Assembly (NCBI RefSeq): GCF_963966145.1
Contig: NC_091049.1
Location: 7,006,001 to 7,070,000, forward strand
From: Tenebrio molitor
Lineage: Eukaryota > Arthropoda > Insecta > Coleoptera > Tenebrionidae
DNA length: 64,000 nucleotides
Direction: 5' to 3'
Part shown: in pieces, positions 20,189 through 31,460 of the stretch
Layout: every line of letters begins with the position of its first letter
Position numbering within the stretch: position 1 is the stretch's first letter
The notes under the pieces: generated by a model
Databases searched by the model: none
What the model saw: the letters and a program-made list of their open reading frames with translations, nothing else
What the model was told of the DNA's origin: nothing
Translations under genes and position numbers: made by a program

Positions 20189-20551
20189 CTATTGCGGGCA
20201 AAAAAAGTGGGACATCAACGTCATTGTCTTAGTGACTTTTAATGTAAAATAACTCTTGCCGGATTCTAACCCCACTTTGAATTGATTGACGTTGTCATTA
20301 TGTGTTGTAAGTTCTAGGGAATGATTGAAGTAAGCACGTAGTGAATATTTATTTAATGCAAAGTTCCAATCAAAATCTACCTTTATCAAAAGAAGAGGGC
20401 ATTTGGAAAAGGAAAATAGGAGTATAAAATAAATTTTTTAACTGTCAGCTAGAATAGTGTCAAAAAAAATGACAATAAAGCTTGAACTACATACATCGAA
20501 TTTTTCAAAACTGACAGAAATTTGATGTCCCACTTTTTTTGTTCGCAATAG
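20189..20551. mobile_element. TIR element, 363 bp, TA-flanked
   Basis: The ends CTATTGCGGGCAAAAAAAGT and ACTTTTTTTGTTCGCAATAG are inverted and continue through GGGACATCA and TGATGTCCC. TA flanks both sides. It is head to tail with the 221-bp element, with only a TA between them. Confidence 0.85.
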
Positions 20552-20689
20552 TACATTATTTGTAGTCGCAATTTCATTAGTCAAACAGCATTTAGTTCTT
20601 TATCGTTCTAAAGTAAAGATTATATTATTTTTTTTTGAGTATTTTATGACCACGTGACTCTTTAGAATCTTATATTAATTTCTTTTTCG

Positions 20690-21535
20690 CGAAGCATGTG
20701 ATCTTCTTGCATTTACCGATTGGGGAAACGTGCTCTCGTCAAGGCGAACTATTATACAATTACTATAAGACATTTTCATTCATAATTTGTGGCTTGGAGT
20801 CTCGAGTTCGGGAAGCTACCGCCAGTCTCCGTCGCACTCAGTTAGCTGTGGTCCGGCGTAAGAGCACAAAATTAGCCGCGTCACCCCCAAGGGGGCCAGC
20901 GACCAAACTAGGCCAGCTGACACGTGAAGAGAGGTACCCTTTGGCCCTGTTAGAACCTTTTTCCCTTTTAGTTATTTTCGACCACCGGAGTAGACCAGGG
21001 TGATCTATGAGATTCCAGGGCATCGCGTCGGGCTCAATTTAATTGGGGAAACAAGTCAAAACTAAATCGAATCACATAGTTCGCATCTTAAACTCGTATA
21101 ATGCTATTCGCGCCAGAAATCTCTGTATTTGCCCGGCTTAGTCATTTGTTCCTGAGTCAGATCTCAATTCGTGGGCCGCGAGTCAAATTCCATTGGGTCA
21201 AATTTCCACCAACTTCTGTTATTAAATTCATTTATTTATTTCTATCATTTGTTGGGACCAAACACCACCACACTCGATTATTTGTTAAATGAAACTTAAG
21301 TGAATTGTGCTCAATCGTTTTAATTCTAATTTCTTAAAAACCTTCCGAAGGTACGGCCTCTCGTTAGAACCTAATTAAGCTAAATAATAAATAAAACACA
21401 ACGTAGGATCCATAAATATCTCTTTTCTCATTATTTTTGTTTCGTAGTTTTTCCGCAAAAATTTCATCCGAGAGAATGCGGCGACCAACAATACACCAAA
21501 TGAGGAAGGAAAGTTACGTCGAGGAAAAAGAAAGG
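20690..21535. other. Unassigned insertion, GC-richer core
   Basis: This block separates two parts of normally contiguous family A flank, so it is probably inserted DNA. It has a CpG-rich core at 20800-21040, AATAAATAAA near 21388, and a purine-rich right end (21470-21540). It could be an LTR or leader of a retroelement. No matching second LTR, primer site or coding domain could be found. Confidence 0.35.
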
Positions 21536-21686
21536 AAGTCGAAAGGTTTCAGTATTCATCTTTTGTTTTTCTATCGTTCATGTTAGAACAGGTAAATTAC
21601 TGCTTTTACTAAAAGGTCAAGGGAACGCTGTTAGAAACACTTACCATGCAAAAAGATATCGTTAGCAACCATCGTTAGTCACCACG

Positions 21687-22694
21687 ATGTCGAGCTCCAT
21701 TTACGTTGTGTTTTACCTCATCACTTGCGTCTCCACTGAAAGTTCTTTAGGATGTAGTAAAGATCGGATCAATCAAGTGGAGTACTCAATTTTTACCAAT
21801 AATTCTAAAATTTTTCAAATGAGAACTGACAATATCCTAAGAATCGGAGATAATGTCCTAACCGTGGATGTTGATCTTGGGAACAATACAATCCTCTGCA
21901 GCAAGATCTTCGATAAACTTCGTAATATCAGGTGTCTGTCTATCCAGGCCACAAGCGTGGTCGAAATCGAAACAAATTTTTTGCAAGGTAAGGGACTGGA
22001 CAGTCGTCTTGAAATTCACGATGGAAAATTTCAAACAATAAAGAAACACACTTTTCACGATCTCGAAATCACGTTCTTGTTCCTACTTGAGAACAAAATT
22101 ACGACAATAGAAGAAGAAGCTTTCGCTAACTTGTCACGGCTCAAAATCCTAAATCTGAACGGAAATCAACTGAAAGAACTGAATCCGCGGAGTTTCGTCG
22201 GGTTGCCACAGCTGGACGACTTCAGAGCCATCGAAAATGTGATTTCGAAACTCCAAAAGAATGTTTTTGGGTTTTTGGAAAATAGAGAAGCTACTATTGA
22301 TTTAAGTAGCAACTGCATAGAAGTTGTCGACAAGGGAGTTTTCGACGGGTCCAACGCTACAACTGTCAATATATGTCTGAGAAATAATAGAATTGAATTC
22401 ATTCCTCCAGTAATATGTCAACATCATCGTTTTGTCAAAATCGACGTATGCAACAATCGCATCTCGAAAATCTCTCCGGAATTTTTTGAGGAAGATTTTA
22501 ACATCACATTTTTGAATACCGACTGCAATCCGTTAGACGAAAACACTTTGCAAGTGCTTTTTGACTTGAGAAATCAAAATAATTTTTTCGAGAGATCGCA
22601 TCCCTGTTGTTTTGGTCAGGGATCCGGTAATACGTATTGTCACCGGGTATTTGTTGCATTGACAGTTCTTTTGATTTCATGTTGGCTAATCTAA
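21687..22694 (+). CDS. Secreted or GPI-anchored LRR protein, family A2 (intact)
   Basis: It encodes 335 residues in one exon. Signal peptide (SSSIYVVFYLITCVST), LGCSKDRINQ, pre-LRR segment with GNNTILCSK, and about eight LRRs. The cap is LNTDCNPLDENTLQVLFDLR and PCCFGQGSGNTYC, and the tail VFVALTVLLISCWLI is complete. The N-terminal third is A1-like (KDRINQVEYSIFTNNS), whereas the C-terminal half is A2, so the gene is a mosaic. CQHHRFVKIDVCNNRISKIS differs from the 3971 and 13424 copies by an extra cysteine (VCNN against VSNN), shared with 30098. Its 5' block is shortened by the insertion that ends near 21540. Confidence 0.92.
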   Translation: MSSSIYVVFYLITCVSTESSLGCSKDRINQVEYSIFTNNSKIFQMRTDNILRIGDNVLTVDVDLGNNTILCSKIFDKLRNIRCLSIQATSVVEIETNFLQGKGLDSRLEIHDGKFQTIKKHTFHDLEITFLFLLENKITTIEEEAFANLSRLKILNLNGNQLKELNPRSFVGLPQLDDFRAIENVISKLQKNVFGFLENREATIDLSSNCIEVVDKGVFDGSNATTVNICLRNNRIEFIPPVICQHHRFVKIDVCNNRISKISPEFFEEDFNITFLNTDCNPLDENTLQVLFDLRNQNNFFERSHPCCFGQGSGNTYCHRVFVALTVLLISCWLI

Positions 22695-22984
22695 TTTCTC
22701 TTTGTAGTCATGCACTTCATTCTATTACTCAAGAGTAGAATAAATTTTTTTTTGTAATATCTAGTTGTTAAAGGTGGCTTTCCGGATTGTTTGTCACCAT
22801 GTAAACAACCTCATAACGGCCGGAGTCCGTTAAGGGTGTCCGTTATAAGCGGGAGCGGCCGTTATGAATGACTAAATAACTATAGCAAGGTAGATCTAAA
22901 ATTTATTTTTCAACTTTTTGTACAATTGGTACAATAATTAATGTTCCATGTTATGGGACACACCTTGAATTAATCGAAATCCGT

Positions 22985-23345
22985 GTGGCACTAGCAGATG
23001 TAGACGAGATCGAAGATGATGCTTCAGACTTTTAACACCAACACAAGCGCGATTTTGCAGGGAATAACGATGACCTCACTTGCTCTCCGGACATGGGGAA
23101 TATTTTGATCGCGATTTTTTATTGATTTCAGTCGTTTATTTTCAACGGAAAGTTACGTGTTGAACAAATCTGACAAATAGCAGCAAATGTAGACAAGATC
23201 GAAGATGATGCTTCACAATTTTAAGACTAACACAAGCACGATTTTGCAGGCAATAACGATACCTCACTTCCGGACATATCTTGATTGCGATTTTTTATTG
23301 ATTTCATTCATTTATTTTCAACGGAAAGTTAAGCGTTGAACAAAT
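22985..23345. repeat. Tandem duplication of about 175-bp units
   Basis: The phrases GATCGAAGATGATGCTTCA, GCGATTTTTTATTGATTTCA and TTTATTTTCAACGGAAAGTT appear in order twice (22999-23150 and 23195-23335). The second copy has small deletions. Confidence 0.8.
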
Positions 23346-23518
23346 CTAACAAACAACATTGAAACAATTTTTTTTCACAAACAACGGTTGACATGACGAC
23401 GTCCTCCGCACACTTATTAATCATTCGGTTTTTTCGATGGCGTTGAAAAAAATTTATTTCAAAAAGATAACTGTGAACGAATCGTAGAGATATTACAAAA
23501 ACTATTGTACAATACACG

Positions 23519-23618
23519 TCCGTTAGGGCCTTTACAGCCTCGCCAGTATTATTCGACTCGCTCTGCGAGCTCGTCTCACAAAATCTCTGGCTCGGCAGTA
23601 AAGGCTATCCTAACGGAC
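23519..23618. repeat. 100-bp hairpin
   Basis: GTCCGTTAGGGCCTTTACAG pairs with CAGTAAAGGC...CCTAACGGAC around a loop holding CTCGCTCTGCGAGCTCG. It lies at the right end of the composite insertion and may be one element end folded on itself. Confidence 0.75.
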
Positions 23619-23929
23619 TTCTACTGTAAAATTCTATAATTTAGGTAACATTGTGTTTTACAAGAGTCTGTTAGTTAATTGTATTTAAAAATTTTGCGCA
23701 ATGTACCCACTCTTTTTTTCACTCTCGCGTAAATCACTTAGGTAATTAAAACCTATGATTGTAATATGTCGTCCACGCAAGATTTTACGATTTCTCAATT
23801 TAGCTCAGAAGACAGTGAATTTGTATCGACCAAGCAATTAAGCACCATTTTCCTGTAGCACATTTCGTAAATATTAGACTTGCATAATTTTCCTTTTATT
23901 TATGAACAACTTTTGCAACGATACAACTT

Positions 23930-24060
23930 ATTTAGAAAACACTAAACGGATTAATGAAAAACTTAGTCACGGCGTGGAGTCATTCTTGATTCATCCTTCA
24001 CCGAGGTCTTGTTCTTGAACCAAAATGCGATAAAGTCAAAATAAGTTTGAAGAACATTTG
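23930..24060 (+). pseudogene. Family B N-terminal remnant
   Basis: ACAACTTATTTAGAAAACAC, then TTGTTCTTGAACCAAAATGC and GATAAAGTCAAAATAAG match the B upstream and N-terminal codons. Here no family A gene follows directly. Confidence 0.55.
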
Positions 24061-24251
24061 CAACGATAGCGAAGAGAAATATTTCACTTTTGTTGTATCC
24101 GTCTAAATAAGAAAGAACTATCAAAGCCAGGTTGCCATGTGTATGTTATTTGACGTAAAATTGACATAAAATCACTTCTTAGAAATATTGTAAATAATGA
24201 AGCAAAAAATTACAAAACTGATCACAATAATTCAAAATTATAAATATTATA

Positions 24252-24690
24252 CAGGGTGGAACAAAATGATTGTCATTTAGTTAGCTGTGGTATTTTCAAA
24301 TTTTCAAATTTTAAGGCACTAATAATTCCTACTTCCTTCGTAATATTATTGGTACTTGAACTTTCCATAATATTAGTAAGATTAGATCTGCATTGAGTTT
24401 GCCGCGATCTGCATCAATTCTGTACGCGTCGCCGTGCATTTCGTTTTCAATAGCATCGGACATGCTTCAGTTATTCTCTGAATATAACAAAGATTATCAA
24501 AACATAAATATCAAACGATTACAACTTACAACTGATTACTTATTAACACTGAAGGGCAATCTTGCGCTATTTTTGACATTTGACATCTGATCTGACATCC
24601 ATGGACACGCTCACAGGCCCACAACGGGTGGCTCTTCTTTAACCACAGTGGAAGCGGTTAAATATTAGATAATAATTTCGTTATTTCGCT
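24252..24690. mobile_element. Dispersed element with CAGGGTGGAAC end
   Basis: The left end is TA then CAGGGTGGAACAAAATGATT. Internal phrases TTTTAAGGCACTA...TTGGTACTTGAA and AATTTCGTTATTTCGCT recur at 41221-41290 and, inverted, at 41850-41900 inside another composite. The right end is uncertain. Confidence 0.5.
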
Positions 24691-25094
24691 CTTTAGAGGC
24701 TTTATTTTAATGGAGAAAATTTATTAATTAAATATTTCGTGTACTAATTGATAAATGACAGATGCTTCAAATGACTTTACATTTGACTCGGTCGAGCCGC
24801 CTATGGACACTTCTACTCCTAGGACTTGAAGTATTTCTACTCCGCTCAGAAAAAAAAGCCACTTGAACCATTTCTATGGACATACAAAAAGGCGCGATTT
24901 TCGACTATCGCAATGACGTAACCGAAATTTTTTCGTGAAAAGAAGTGTAAATGATTAATTATGATTAATTAAAGTGTAAATGACCATAAGGCAGTGACTA
25001 CGTGTGTGGTAAAGAGCAAGAGAGATAAGAGAGATGCAACGGTATTCCACAAGGTTTTGTATTGAGTCCATCAATGATATAAATATAAAATAAG

Positions 25095-25310
25095 CAGAAT
25101 ATAGCCTAAGGGAGTCCGATTCGGCTCAGGGACGCGAGGTGCGCAGGTTCGATTCCGACCCAGGGCGAAATTTAAAATCATAAAAAAAGGTTATATTCTG
25201 TCTGTGATTCGGAGGTCACGTTAAGCCATTGGTCCCGGTCTATTGAGTTGGTCATCATGCCCCTCATAGATTTGTAAACCAGTCCTAGACTGTGTAACAA
25301 ATTTTTTTAT
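25095..25310 (+). mobile_element. tRNA-derived SINE
   Basis: GGTTCGATTCC at 25146-25156 is a clear RNA polymerase III B box in a tRNA-like head. A body follows with GTTAAGCCATTGGTCCCGGT and CAGTCCTAGACTGTGTAAC, phrases shared by arthropod SINE bodies as I remember them. No clean A box or tRNA cloverleaf is present, so it is not a tRNA gene. Confidence 0.7.
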
Positions 25311-25678
25311 TTGAATGATAACAATGATAAGCTGTTTGAATAATTAATTCCTTCTGTACTAATATTTCCAGTAACGGACCTGATAACAACTCACTCTTCT
25401 TAATTCTCGCCCCATTATCAATTTATTCAACACTGAATTAGACTGGTTTGACTAAGAAATCTATAAACAAACACCAGAATTTTGTGTCACACAAGGATCT
25501 ATCTCAGGTCCATCCAAACCCATCCAAATCATAACTGTTTGGAAGTATTCATGTTGTGTTTTTCAGTAGTTCACGCAATTGCATAGAAAAGGCAAATGAC
25601 TGTTTTTAACCAAATGTCAAGGGGACGTTGTTAGAAACAATTACCTGCAAAAAGTTATCGTTAGCGTTAGTCACCACG

Positions 25679-26684
25679 ATGTCGAGCTCCCTTTACGTTG
25701 TGTTTTACATCATCACTTGCGTTTCTAGTGAAAGTTCTTTAGGATGTACTAAAACTCGGATCAATCAAGTGGAGTACTCAATTTTTACCAATAATTCTGA
25801 AACTTTTCAAATGAGAACTGGCAATATCCTAAGAATTGGAAATAATGTCCTAATTGTGGATGTTGATCTTGGGAACAATGCAATCCTCTACAGCAAGATC
25901 TTCGATAAGCTTCATAATCTCATGTCTGTCTCCATCCACACCACAAACGTGGTCGAAGTCGAAACAAATTTTTTGCAAGGTAAGGGACTGGACAGTCGTC
26001 TTGAGATTCACGATGGAAAATTTCAAACTATAAAGAAACGCACTTTTTGCAATCTAGAAATCACGTTCTTGTCCTTATTTAGTAACAAAATTACGACAAT
26101 AGAAGAAGAAGCTTTCCTTAACTTGTCACAACTCAAAATCCTCATCCTGGAGAGAAATCAACTGAAAGAACTGAATCCGCAGAGTTTTGTCGGCTTGCCA
26201 CAGCTGCACCACTTCAGTGCTGCAGGAAACGTGATTTCGAAACTCCAAAAGAATGTTTTTGAGTTTCTTGAAAACAAAAAAGCTTTCATTGATTTAAGTA
26301 GATAGTAACTGCATAGATACTGTCGACAAGGGAGCTTTCGACGGGTCGAACGCTACAAATGTCATGTTAATTCTGACGAATAATAGAATTGAATTCCTTC
26401 CTCCAGAAATATTACAACATCATCGTGTGGTCAGATTCGACCGGTCCAACAGTAGAATCTCGAAGATCTTTCGGGAATATTTTGAGGTAGATTTTAACTT
26501 GACATTTCTGAATCTCGACTGCAATCCATTGGACGAAAAAACTTTGCAAGCGCTTTTCTATTGGAAAACTGGAAACAATCTTTCCGCGACATGGTTTCCC
26601 TGTTCTTCTAGTCACGAACCCCATAGCACGTACTGTCACCCAATTTTTATTGCACTGGTGTTGATTTCATATTGGCCAATCTAA
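25679..26684 (+). pseudogene. Family A1 LRR gene broken by a 4-bp insertion
   Basis: The start, signal peptide and LRRs are intact for 208 codons (25679-26305). At about 26298-26305 the sequence reads AAGTAGATAGTAAC where paralogues read AAGTAGTAAC. The four extra bases create a stop and a frameshift. The remaining LRRs, the DCNPLDEKTLQALFYWK cap, PCSSSHEPHSTYC and the tail are open in the new frame (26364-26684). Everything else is well preserved, so the break is recent. The truncated 208-aa product would be secreted without anchor. Confidence 0.9.
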
Positions 26685-27451
26685 TTTCTTTTTGTAGTTA
26701 CACACCTTATTTAATTACCCAAGAGTTGGACAACATTTTCTATTTGGACTACGATATAGGGTATTCCTCAAGGGTCAGTCATAGGTCTCATTAATTGTAT
26801 TCAAAAATTTTGCATGACGTATTCTCTTTCCTTTTAGTTCTGATGCATAAAGTGTGCAAGTAGTTCATGTCCTTGCTTGCAGGTAGTAGCTTCTCCACGC
26901 AAGAATTCTCACAAGCAAGTGAATTTGTATCGATCAAGTAACTAAGTACCATTTTACTGCAATAAATTTTATCCTTGTCAGAAAACAACACCGAAACATT
27001 TCTAGCTTTTTTCTTTAAACTCTGAAACTACAACTCCACGTAATTTATTCCTTCATTAACCTGTTTATGAAAATTGTACGTGTGATGGAAAGTGAGAATG
27101 AGTTTACAGATCAATGTGGAGTAATTGTTGAAGAAAATAAAGAAAACAAACAAAACAAAAAGAAAAAGAATTGTATAGTGCCATCGCGAATATTATTCCC
27201 GCATAGTTCTGTTTGGCGTTTCACAAACTTGTAATGTCACAAGAATCTATCACTCCACAGTTGTGAAGAAATTTTATTAATGTATATTCCAACTTTGGCA
27301 CCACAAGCTGTTAGATATCGCAACTAGAAACTTTCCTTAATGTTTCCTCGATTTGTCGTAACTGTTTTGGAGAATTACCATTGCGGAGGTGGACAATTTC
27401 GTAATGGCTTCGCCTAGTCCCACTGCGTGTTGGACTCTCCGGACAACAACC

Positions 27452-28373
27452 ATGTTGAGCCGCTCCTTTTTACTTCACTTATTGTGTAGCGCTGTTCTCG
27501 AAACAAATCCAGAATGTGATGAGACAAGCCTAAGGGCATTTGTGGCATTTAACGGCACCGACAACCTCCAAATCAACAAAAGGACAATCACCTCGACACT
27601 GAATAGTGGAAGGATCGATGTAGACTTGAGGGACAACACAGCCCTCTGCAACAGAATGTTCGATGATTTGCATCACCCCAACTCGCTCACTCTTTTGGTA
27701 ACGAATATTATCAAAATTGAACTGGAGCTTCTAGAAGGCAAACGATTGGTCGACTCTCCGAAAATCAGAAATGGACAAATAGAAGCTATGGTCGAGAATT
27801 TCCAAGTGAGAGTCTTGGGTGTTTGCCGAATTGTCACAATCGAGGGCGAAAATTTTGCCAACGTGTCAAGACTTGAGAGTCTGGATTTGTCGAGGAACAA
27901 TTTGATCCAACTGGTTCACTAGAGTTTTGTTGGTTTGACCCAACTGCCCAAAATTCCAAGTGAACAGTGAGAGAATTTTAAAACTTTAAAGATACTGTTT
28001 TTAGTTTTTGGAACCAAACAACTCCTTTCTTAATTTAGTGGACAATATAAAAATTTTGGATGGAGTAGCTCTCAGTGGATCGACAACTGAACCTGTCACG
28101 TTGATCCTAACGGAAAACAAGATCCAGAACCGTACTGAAACACTTTTCCAAAAGCGTCGCTTCTTTAAAATCGAACTCTTGAACATATTTTACATCTCTC
28201 GCGACTTTTTTGGAGATAAACATGGCGGTAAATTTCGGGATGTAGGGCTGGATCCATTCAAGGACACTCTAGAGATGCCTCATACTTGGTCCACTCAAAA
28301 CAATAACTCCCTGACTCAATTTGTACGCGTCGTATCTATCCCAATAACGAGTACTTTTTCATCGTTTCTGTAG
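27452..28373 (+). pseudogene. Family C LRR gene, broken copy
   Basis: The ATG at 27452 opens a signal peptide (LSRSFLLHLLCSAV), ECDE, and an LRR region (LYDLHHPN-type text, SRLESLDLSRNNLIQLVH). It is stopped by TAG where the 38481 copy has CAG. A later frameshift (GAACAGTGA) is shared with that copy, and the second half (28008-28373) carries further TAA and TAG stops before it. The C-terminal text ILTENKIQNRTETLFQKRR is still readable. Two copies of the upstream in-frame MASPSPTACW segment exist, but the start chosen puts the signal peptide first. Confidence 0.85.
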
Positions 28374-28440
28374 CACTAGTTTTGGAGCAGGTTGTCTGAT
28401 TTTGGTTCTGCTTCTATAGTCCTTGTTAACGTGTGTATCT

Positions 28441-28670
28441 GGCAGAATGGGCGACGAATTCTTACACGCTATTGATTTCCTGAGTTGTAATTGGCATCCA
28501 CTTTGTCTGAATATTAGGATTCACTTCGTCCAACTTCGGCAACAATTACAGAGCTCAACATTACCAGCCTATTAAGGATTTTATGTCGACATTACCTACG
28601 CACAATTTACATATTTAATCCTCAATGATCTTTAATGTTGCGTTCTTTATTGGTCCAATAAAATATTAGC
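28441..28670. other. Highly conserved family C 3' block
   Basis: This block follows all four C copies (28441, 39470, 43006, 50545). It includes ACTTCGGCAACAATTACAGA, CATTACCAGCCTATTA, TACGCACAATTTACATATTT and an AATAAA (CCAATAAAATATTAGCGC, signal near 28657). It is better conserved than the C coding region. A roughly 59-codon frame starting MGDELLHAIDFL is open only in the 43-kb copy, with a stop, a deletion or a lost ATG in the others. A 3' UTR or untranslated RNA function fits better than a peptide. Confidence 0.6.
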
Positions 28671-28699
28671 GCTGGTGTGGTAGTAAATTTTAAGTAAAT

Positions 28700-29679
28700 T
28701 TATTGTGATAATGTAGGTAACAGGGTGCACCCTAAAATGTTCTCTTTCTCTTTGTTTCTTCTTTATTTAAGTGAAAACTATGACATTTATATCTTAGTCA
28801 CTTTTATAATACCATCAAATTAATTTAAATGTTTCACATATGTGTGAAGCACAGAGGTCGTAGCAGTTTACCTTGCTTTACACCGCATCATTTTTGAACA
28901 GTGAAAAGAATTTAACTGTAATTCTTATTAAGTATTTGCAGTACTAACAACTGCTTTTCCAATTTAGACCGTTCTGGACAAATCAAATATTTCGGTTTAA
29001 TGGTTTATACAGGTGTCTCAGAACTGCCTCCCCAGAGAAAAAAGGGCGTAGGTATTTGCGTAAATATGATAATCTGCATTTTAATGTAAAAAAATTCTAT
29101 CTCAAGCGATAATCGAGAAAAGGCATCCTAAACTTGACCAATCGCGATCAAAGTAGGATAAGACGCAATTCTGCGTGTCCGGGGTTTCGAATTTCGAATT
29201 TTGTTGCGATATTAGATGTATCTGGAGTTCTCCGAGAATCTATTTTACGAGTATGTAGTAGAAAAGTATATGGAACGGTTTTCCACAAGGTTTTATCGTG
29301 AGACCACGTACAATATCAAATGTAGTTTTTAACTAAGTAGTTGGTACACATTTTCAACCGTAACTATTCTCATCCTTAGTAAATGATATTGGTTAATAAG
29401 TTTAGTGATTAATTTATCCCTCTATAAAAATCCTAATTTCTGAGTCTTTGAAGACTTCGACAACCAAAAATTTTTTTTATAGTCCAGCACAATTTCTTGG
29501 AATTGTTCCAACAATGTACATTTGTTTCTTTTATTTTTGTTAAAATATCAAAGATTTTTATTTCACTTACTTTAAACATTAATGCAACCAAATTACCACT
29601 TTCCAGTGCAATTAACTCTCTAAAATTTTATGGGTCTAATAAAGACATTTGTGAAATTTCATAGCTGAACAGTTGTATC
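28700..29679. other. Duplicated flanks, no gene
   Basis: 28700-28960 matches the C downstream flank (GTAGCAGTTTACCTTGCTTT). 29215-29560 matches the B 3' flank. Between them, 29000-29210 begins with a CAGGTGTCTCAGAACTGCC-type sequence that may be a transposon end but lacks a visible partner. Confidence 0.5.
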
Positions 29680-29900
29680 ATTACCACCCATTTCGTAAAC
29701 ACTATACTCGGATAATTTTCCTTTTCTTTGTGAACAACTTTTGCAATGTTTTGTTTGTCACGACGTGGAGCCTTCCTCGGTTCATCCTAAATTTTTGCAT
29801 TCTCCTCGGACCAAGTTTCGAACGTAATAAAATCAAGATAAGTTTGATGAAACGACAGGATCGAAGACAAATCGCCAATCGTAATTTTAGTTCTAGTTTC
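29680..29900 (+). pseudogene. Family B N-terminal remnant
   Basis: CACGACGTGGAGCCTTCCTC, then ATAAAATCAAGATAAGTTTG matches the B N-terminus and a similar remnant at 36075-36240. It directly precedes the A2 5' block. Confidence 0.55.
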
Positions 29901-30097
29901 TAAAAAATCACGAGTAAAATATCGATATTCTTCTATATTATAATATAACAATTTGGAAATACGTATTCATCTTTTGTTTTTCTATCGTTCATGTTAGAAC
30001 AGGTAAATTACTGCTTTTACCAAAAGGTCAAGGAAACGCTGTTAGAAACACTTACCATGCAAAATGATATCGTTAACAACTATCGTTAGTCACCACG

Positions 30098-31039
30098 ATG
30101 TCGCGCTCCATTTACGTTGTGTTTTACCTCATCTCTTGCGTCTCTACTGAAAGTTCTTCAGGATGTAGTAAAGCTCAGAGCAATCAAGTGGAGTACAAAA
30201 TTTTCAACAACAATTCTGACACTTTTCAAATGAGAACTAGCAATATGATAAGAACGGAATATAATACCGAAAAGGTGTCTGTCTTTATCCGGGCCACGAA
30301 CGTGGTCGAAATCGAAACGAATTTTTTGCAAGGTAAGGGACTGGACAGTCGTCTTGAGATTCACGATGGAAAAATACAAACAATAAAGAAACACACTTTC
30401 CACGATCTCGAAATCACGTCTTTGTCCTTATTCGGTAACAAAATTACGACAATAGAAGAAGAAGCTTTCGCTAACTTATCACGGCTCAAAACCATAAATC
30501 TGAATAGAAATCAACTGAAAGAACTGAATCCGCGGAGTTTCATCGGCTTGCCACAGCTGGATGACTTCAGAGCCACCGAAAATGTGATTTCGAATCTCCA
30601 AAAGAATGTTTTTGAGTTCCTGGAGAACAAAAAAGCTTTCATTGATTTAAGTCGCAACTGCATAGAAGTTGTCGACAAGGGAGCTTTCGGCGGGTCCAAC
30701 GCTACAACTGTCACTATGTATCTGAGAATTAATAGAATTGAATTCATTCCTCCAGAAATATGTCAACATCATCGTTTTGTCAAAATCGACGTATGCAACA
30801 ATCGCATCTCGAAAATCTCTCCGGAATTTTTTGAGGAAGATTTTAACATCACATTTCTGAATACCGACTGCAATCCGTTAGACGAAAACACTTTGCAAGC
30901 GCTTTTTGACTTGAGAAATCAAAATAATTTTTTCGAGAGATTATATCCCTGTTGTTTTGGTCAGGGATCCGGTAATACGTATCGTCACCAGGTATGTGTT
31001 GCATTGACAGTTCTCTTGATTTCATGTTGGTTAATCTAA
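30098..31039 (+). CDS. LRR protein, family A2, with N-terminal in-frame deletion
   Basis: It encodes 313 residues. Signal peptide (SRSIYVVFYLISCVST), SGCSKAQSNQ, then EYNTEKV joins directly to SVFIRATNVVEIETNFLQGK. Compared with 13424, about 21 codons are missing in frame, including the conserved VDLGNKTILCSK cysteine and the first LRR start. The remaining LRRs, the LNTDCNPLDENTLQALFDLR cap, PCCFGQGSGNTY and the tail CVALTVLLISCWLI are open. The cap cysteine after GNTY is replaced by arginine (GNTYRHQ). Loss of two conserved cysteines may leave this copy misfolded, although it is fully open. Confidence 0.85.
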   Translation: MSRSIYVVFYLISCVSTESSSGCSKAQSNQVEYKIFNNNSDTFQMRTSNMIRTEYNTEKVSVFIRATNVVEIETNFLQGKGLDSRLEIHDGKIQTIKKHTFHDLEITSLSLFGNKITTIEEEAFANLSRLKTINLNRNQLKELNPRSFIGLPQLDDFRATENVISNLQKNVFEFLENKKAFIDLSRNCIEVVDKGAFGGSNATTVTMYLRINRIEFIPPEICQHHRFVKIDVCNNRISKISPEFFEEDFNITFLNTDCNPLDENTLQALFDLRNQNNFFERLYPCCFGQGSGNTYRHQVCVALTVLLISCWLI

Positions 31040-31237
31040 TTTCTCTTTGTAGTCATGCACTTCATTCTATTACTCAAGAGTAGAATAAAAATTGAATCAT
31101 GTAACATATGATTGTAATATCTCGTCCACGCAAGATTTTACGATTTCTCAATTTAGCTCAGAAGACAGCAATTAAGCACCATTTTCCTGTAGCACTATTA
31201 TTATACAATAAATTTTATAATTATCAATAAGTACTGT

Positions 31238-31460
31238 TACGACCTAAAAGTCCGGCCACAAAACTCGACTCTGGTGGTATCCAGATGTTTCTGGTGGTTC
31301 CGTGGGGCCGAATGGCGAGTCTGAGGGACCGCGCAGTTTTGCTCTTGGCAGGTGTTTCGGCAGCCTAGTGAGAAGCTCAGTGGGAGACGGGTTCTCCTCC
31401 TCTCTGGGTGATGCGGTGTTCCGAGGGGGATGCAACGAGGGGGTGGCATTTGGAATGGAA
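31238..31460. repeat. GC-rich module (copy 3)
   Basis: This is the same module as 5289-5503 and 14738-14963, beginning ACGACCTAAAAGTCCGGCC after the A2 3' end. Confidence 0.7.

Larger units (their letters stand above)
22755..23630. mobile_element. Composite insertion in A2 3' flank
   Basis: The A2 3' flank is interrupted after AGAGTAGAATAAA and resumes near 23632. Inside are CCGTTATAAGCGGG-type sequence (22820-22870), a tandem duplication of about 175 bp and a terminal hairpin. No open transposase was recognised. Confidence 0.6.

Noticed and set aside
20698..21003. 101-codon open frame on the plus strand
   Set aside because: It overlaps an open frame on the other strand, shows no domain and lies in inserted GC-rich DNA.
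25095..25165. tRNA gene
   Set aside because: Only the B box and a tRNA-like head are present, with a SINE body after it; no complete cloverleaf could be drawn.
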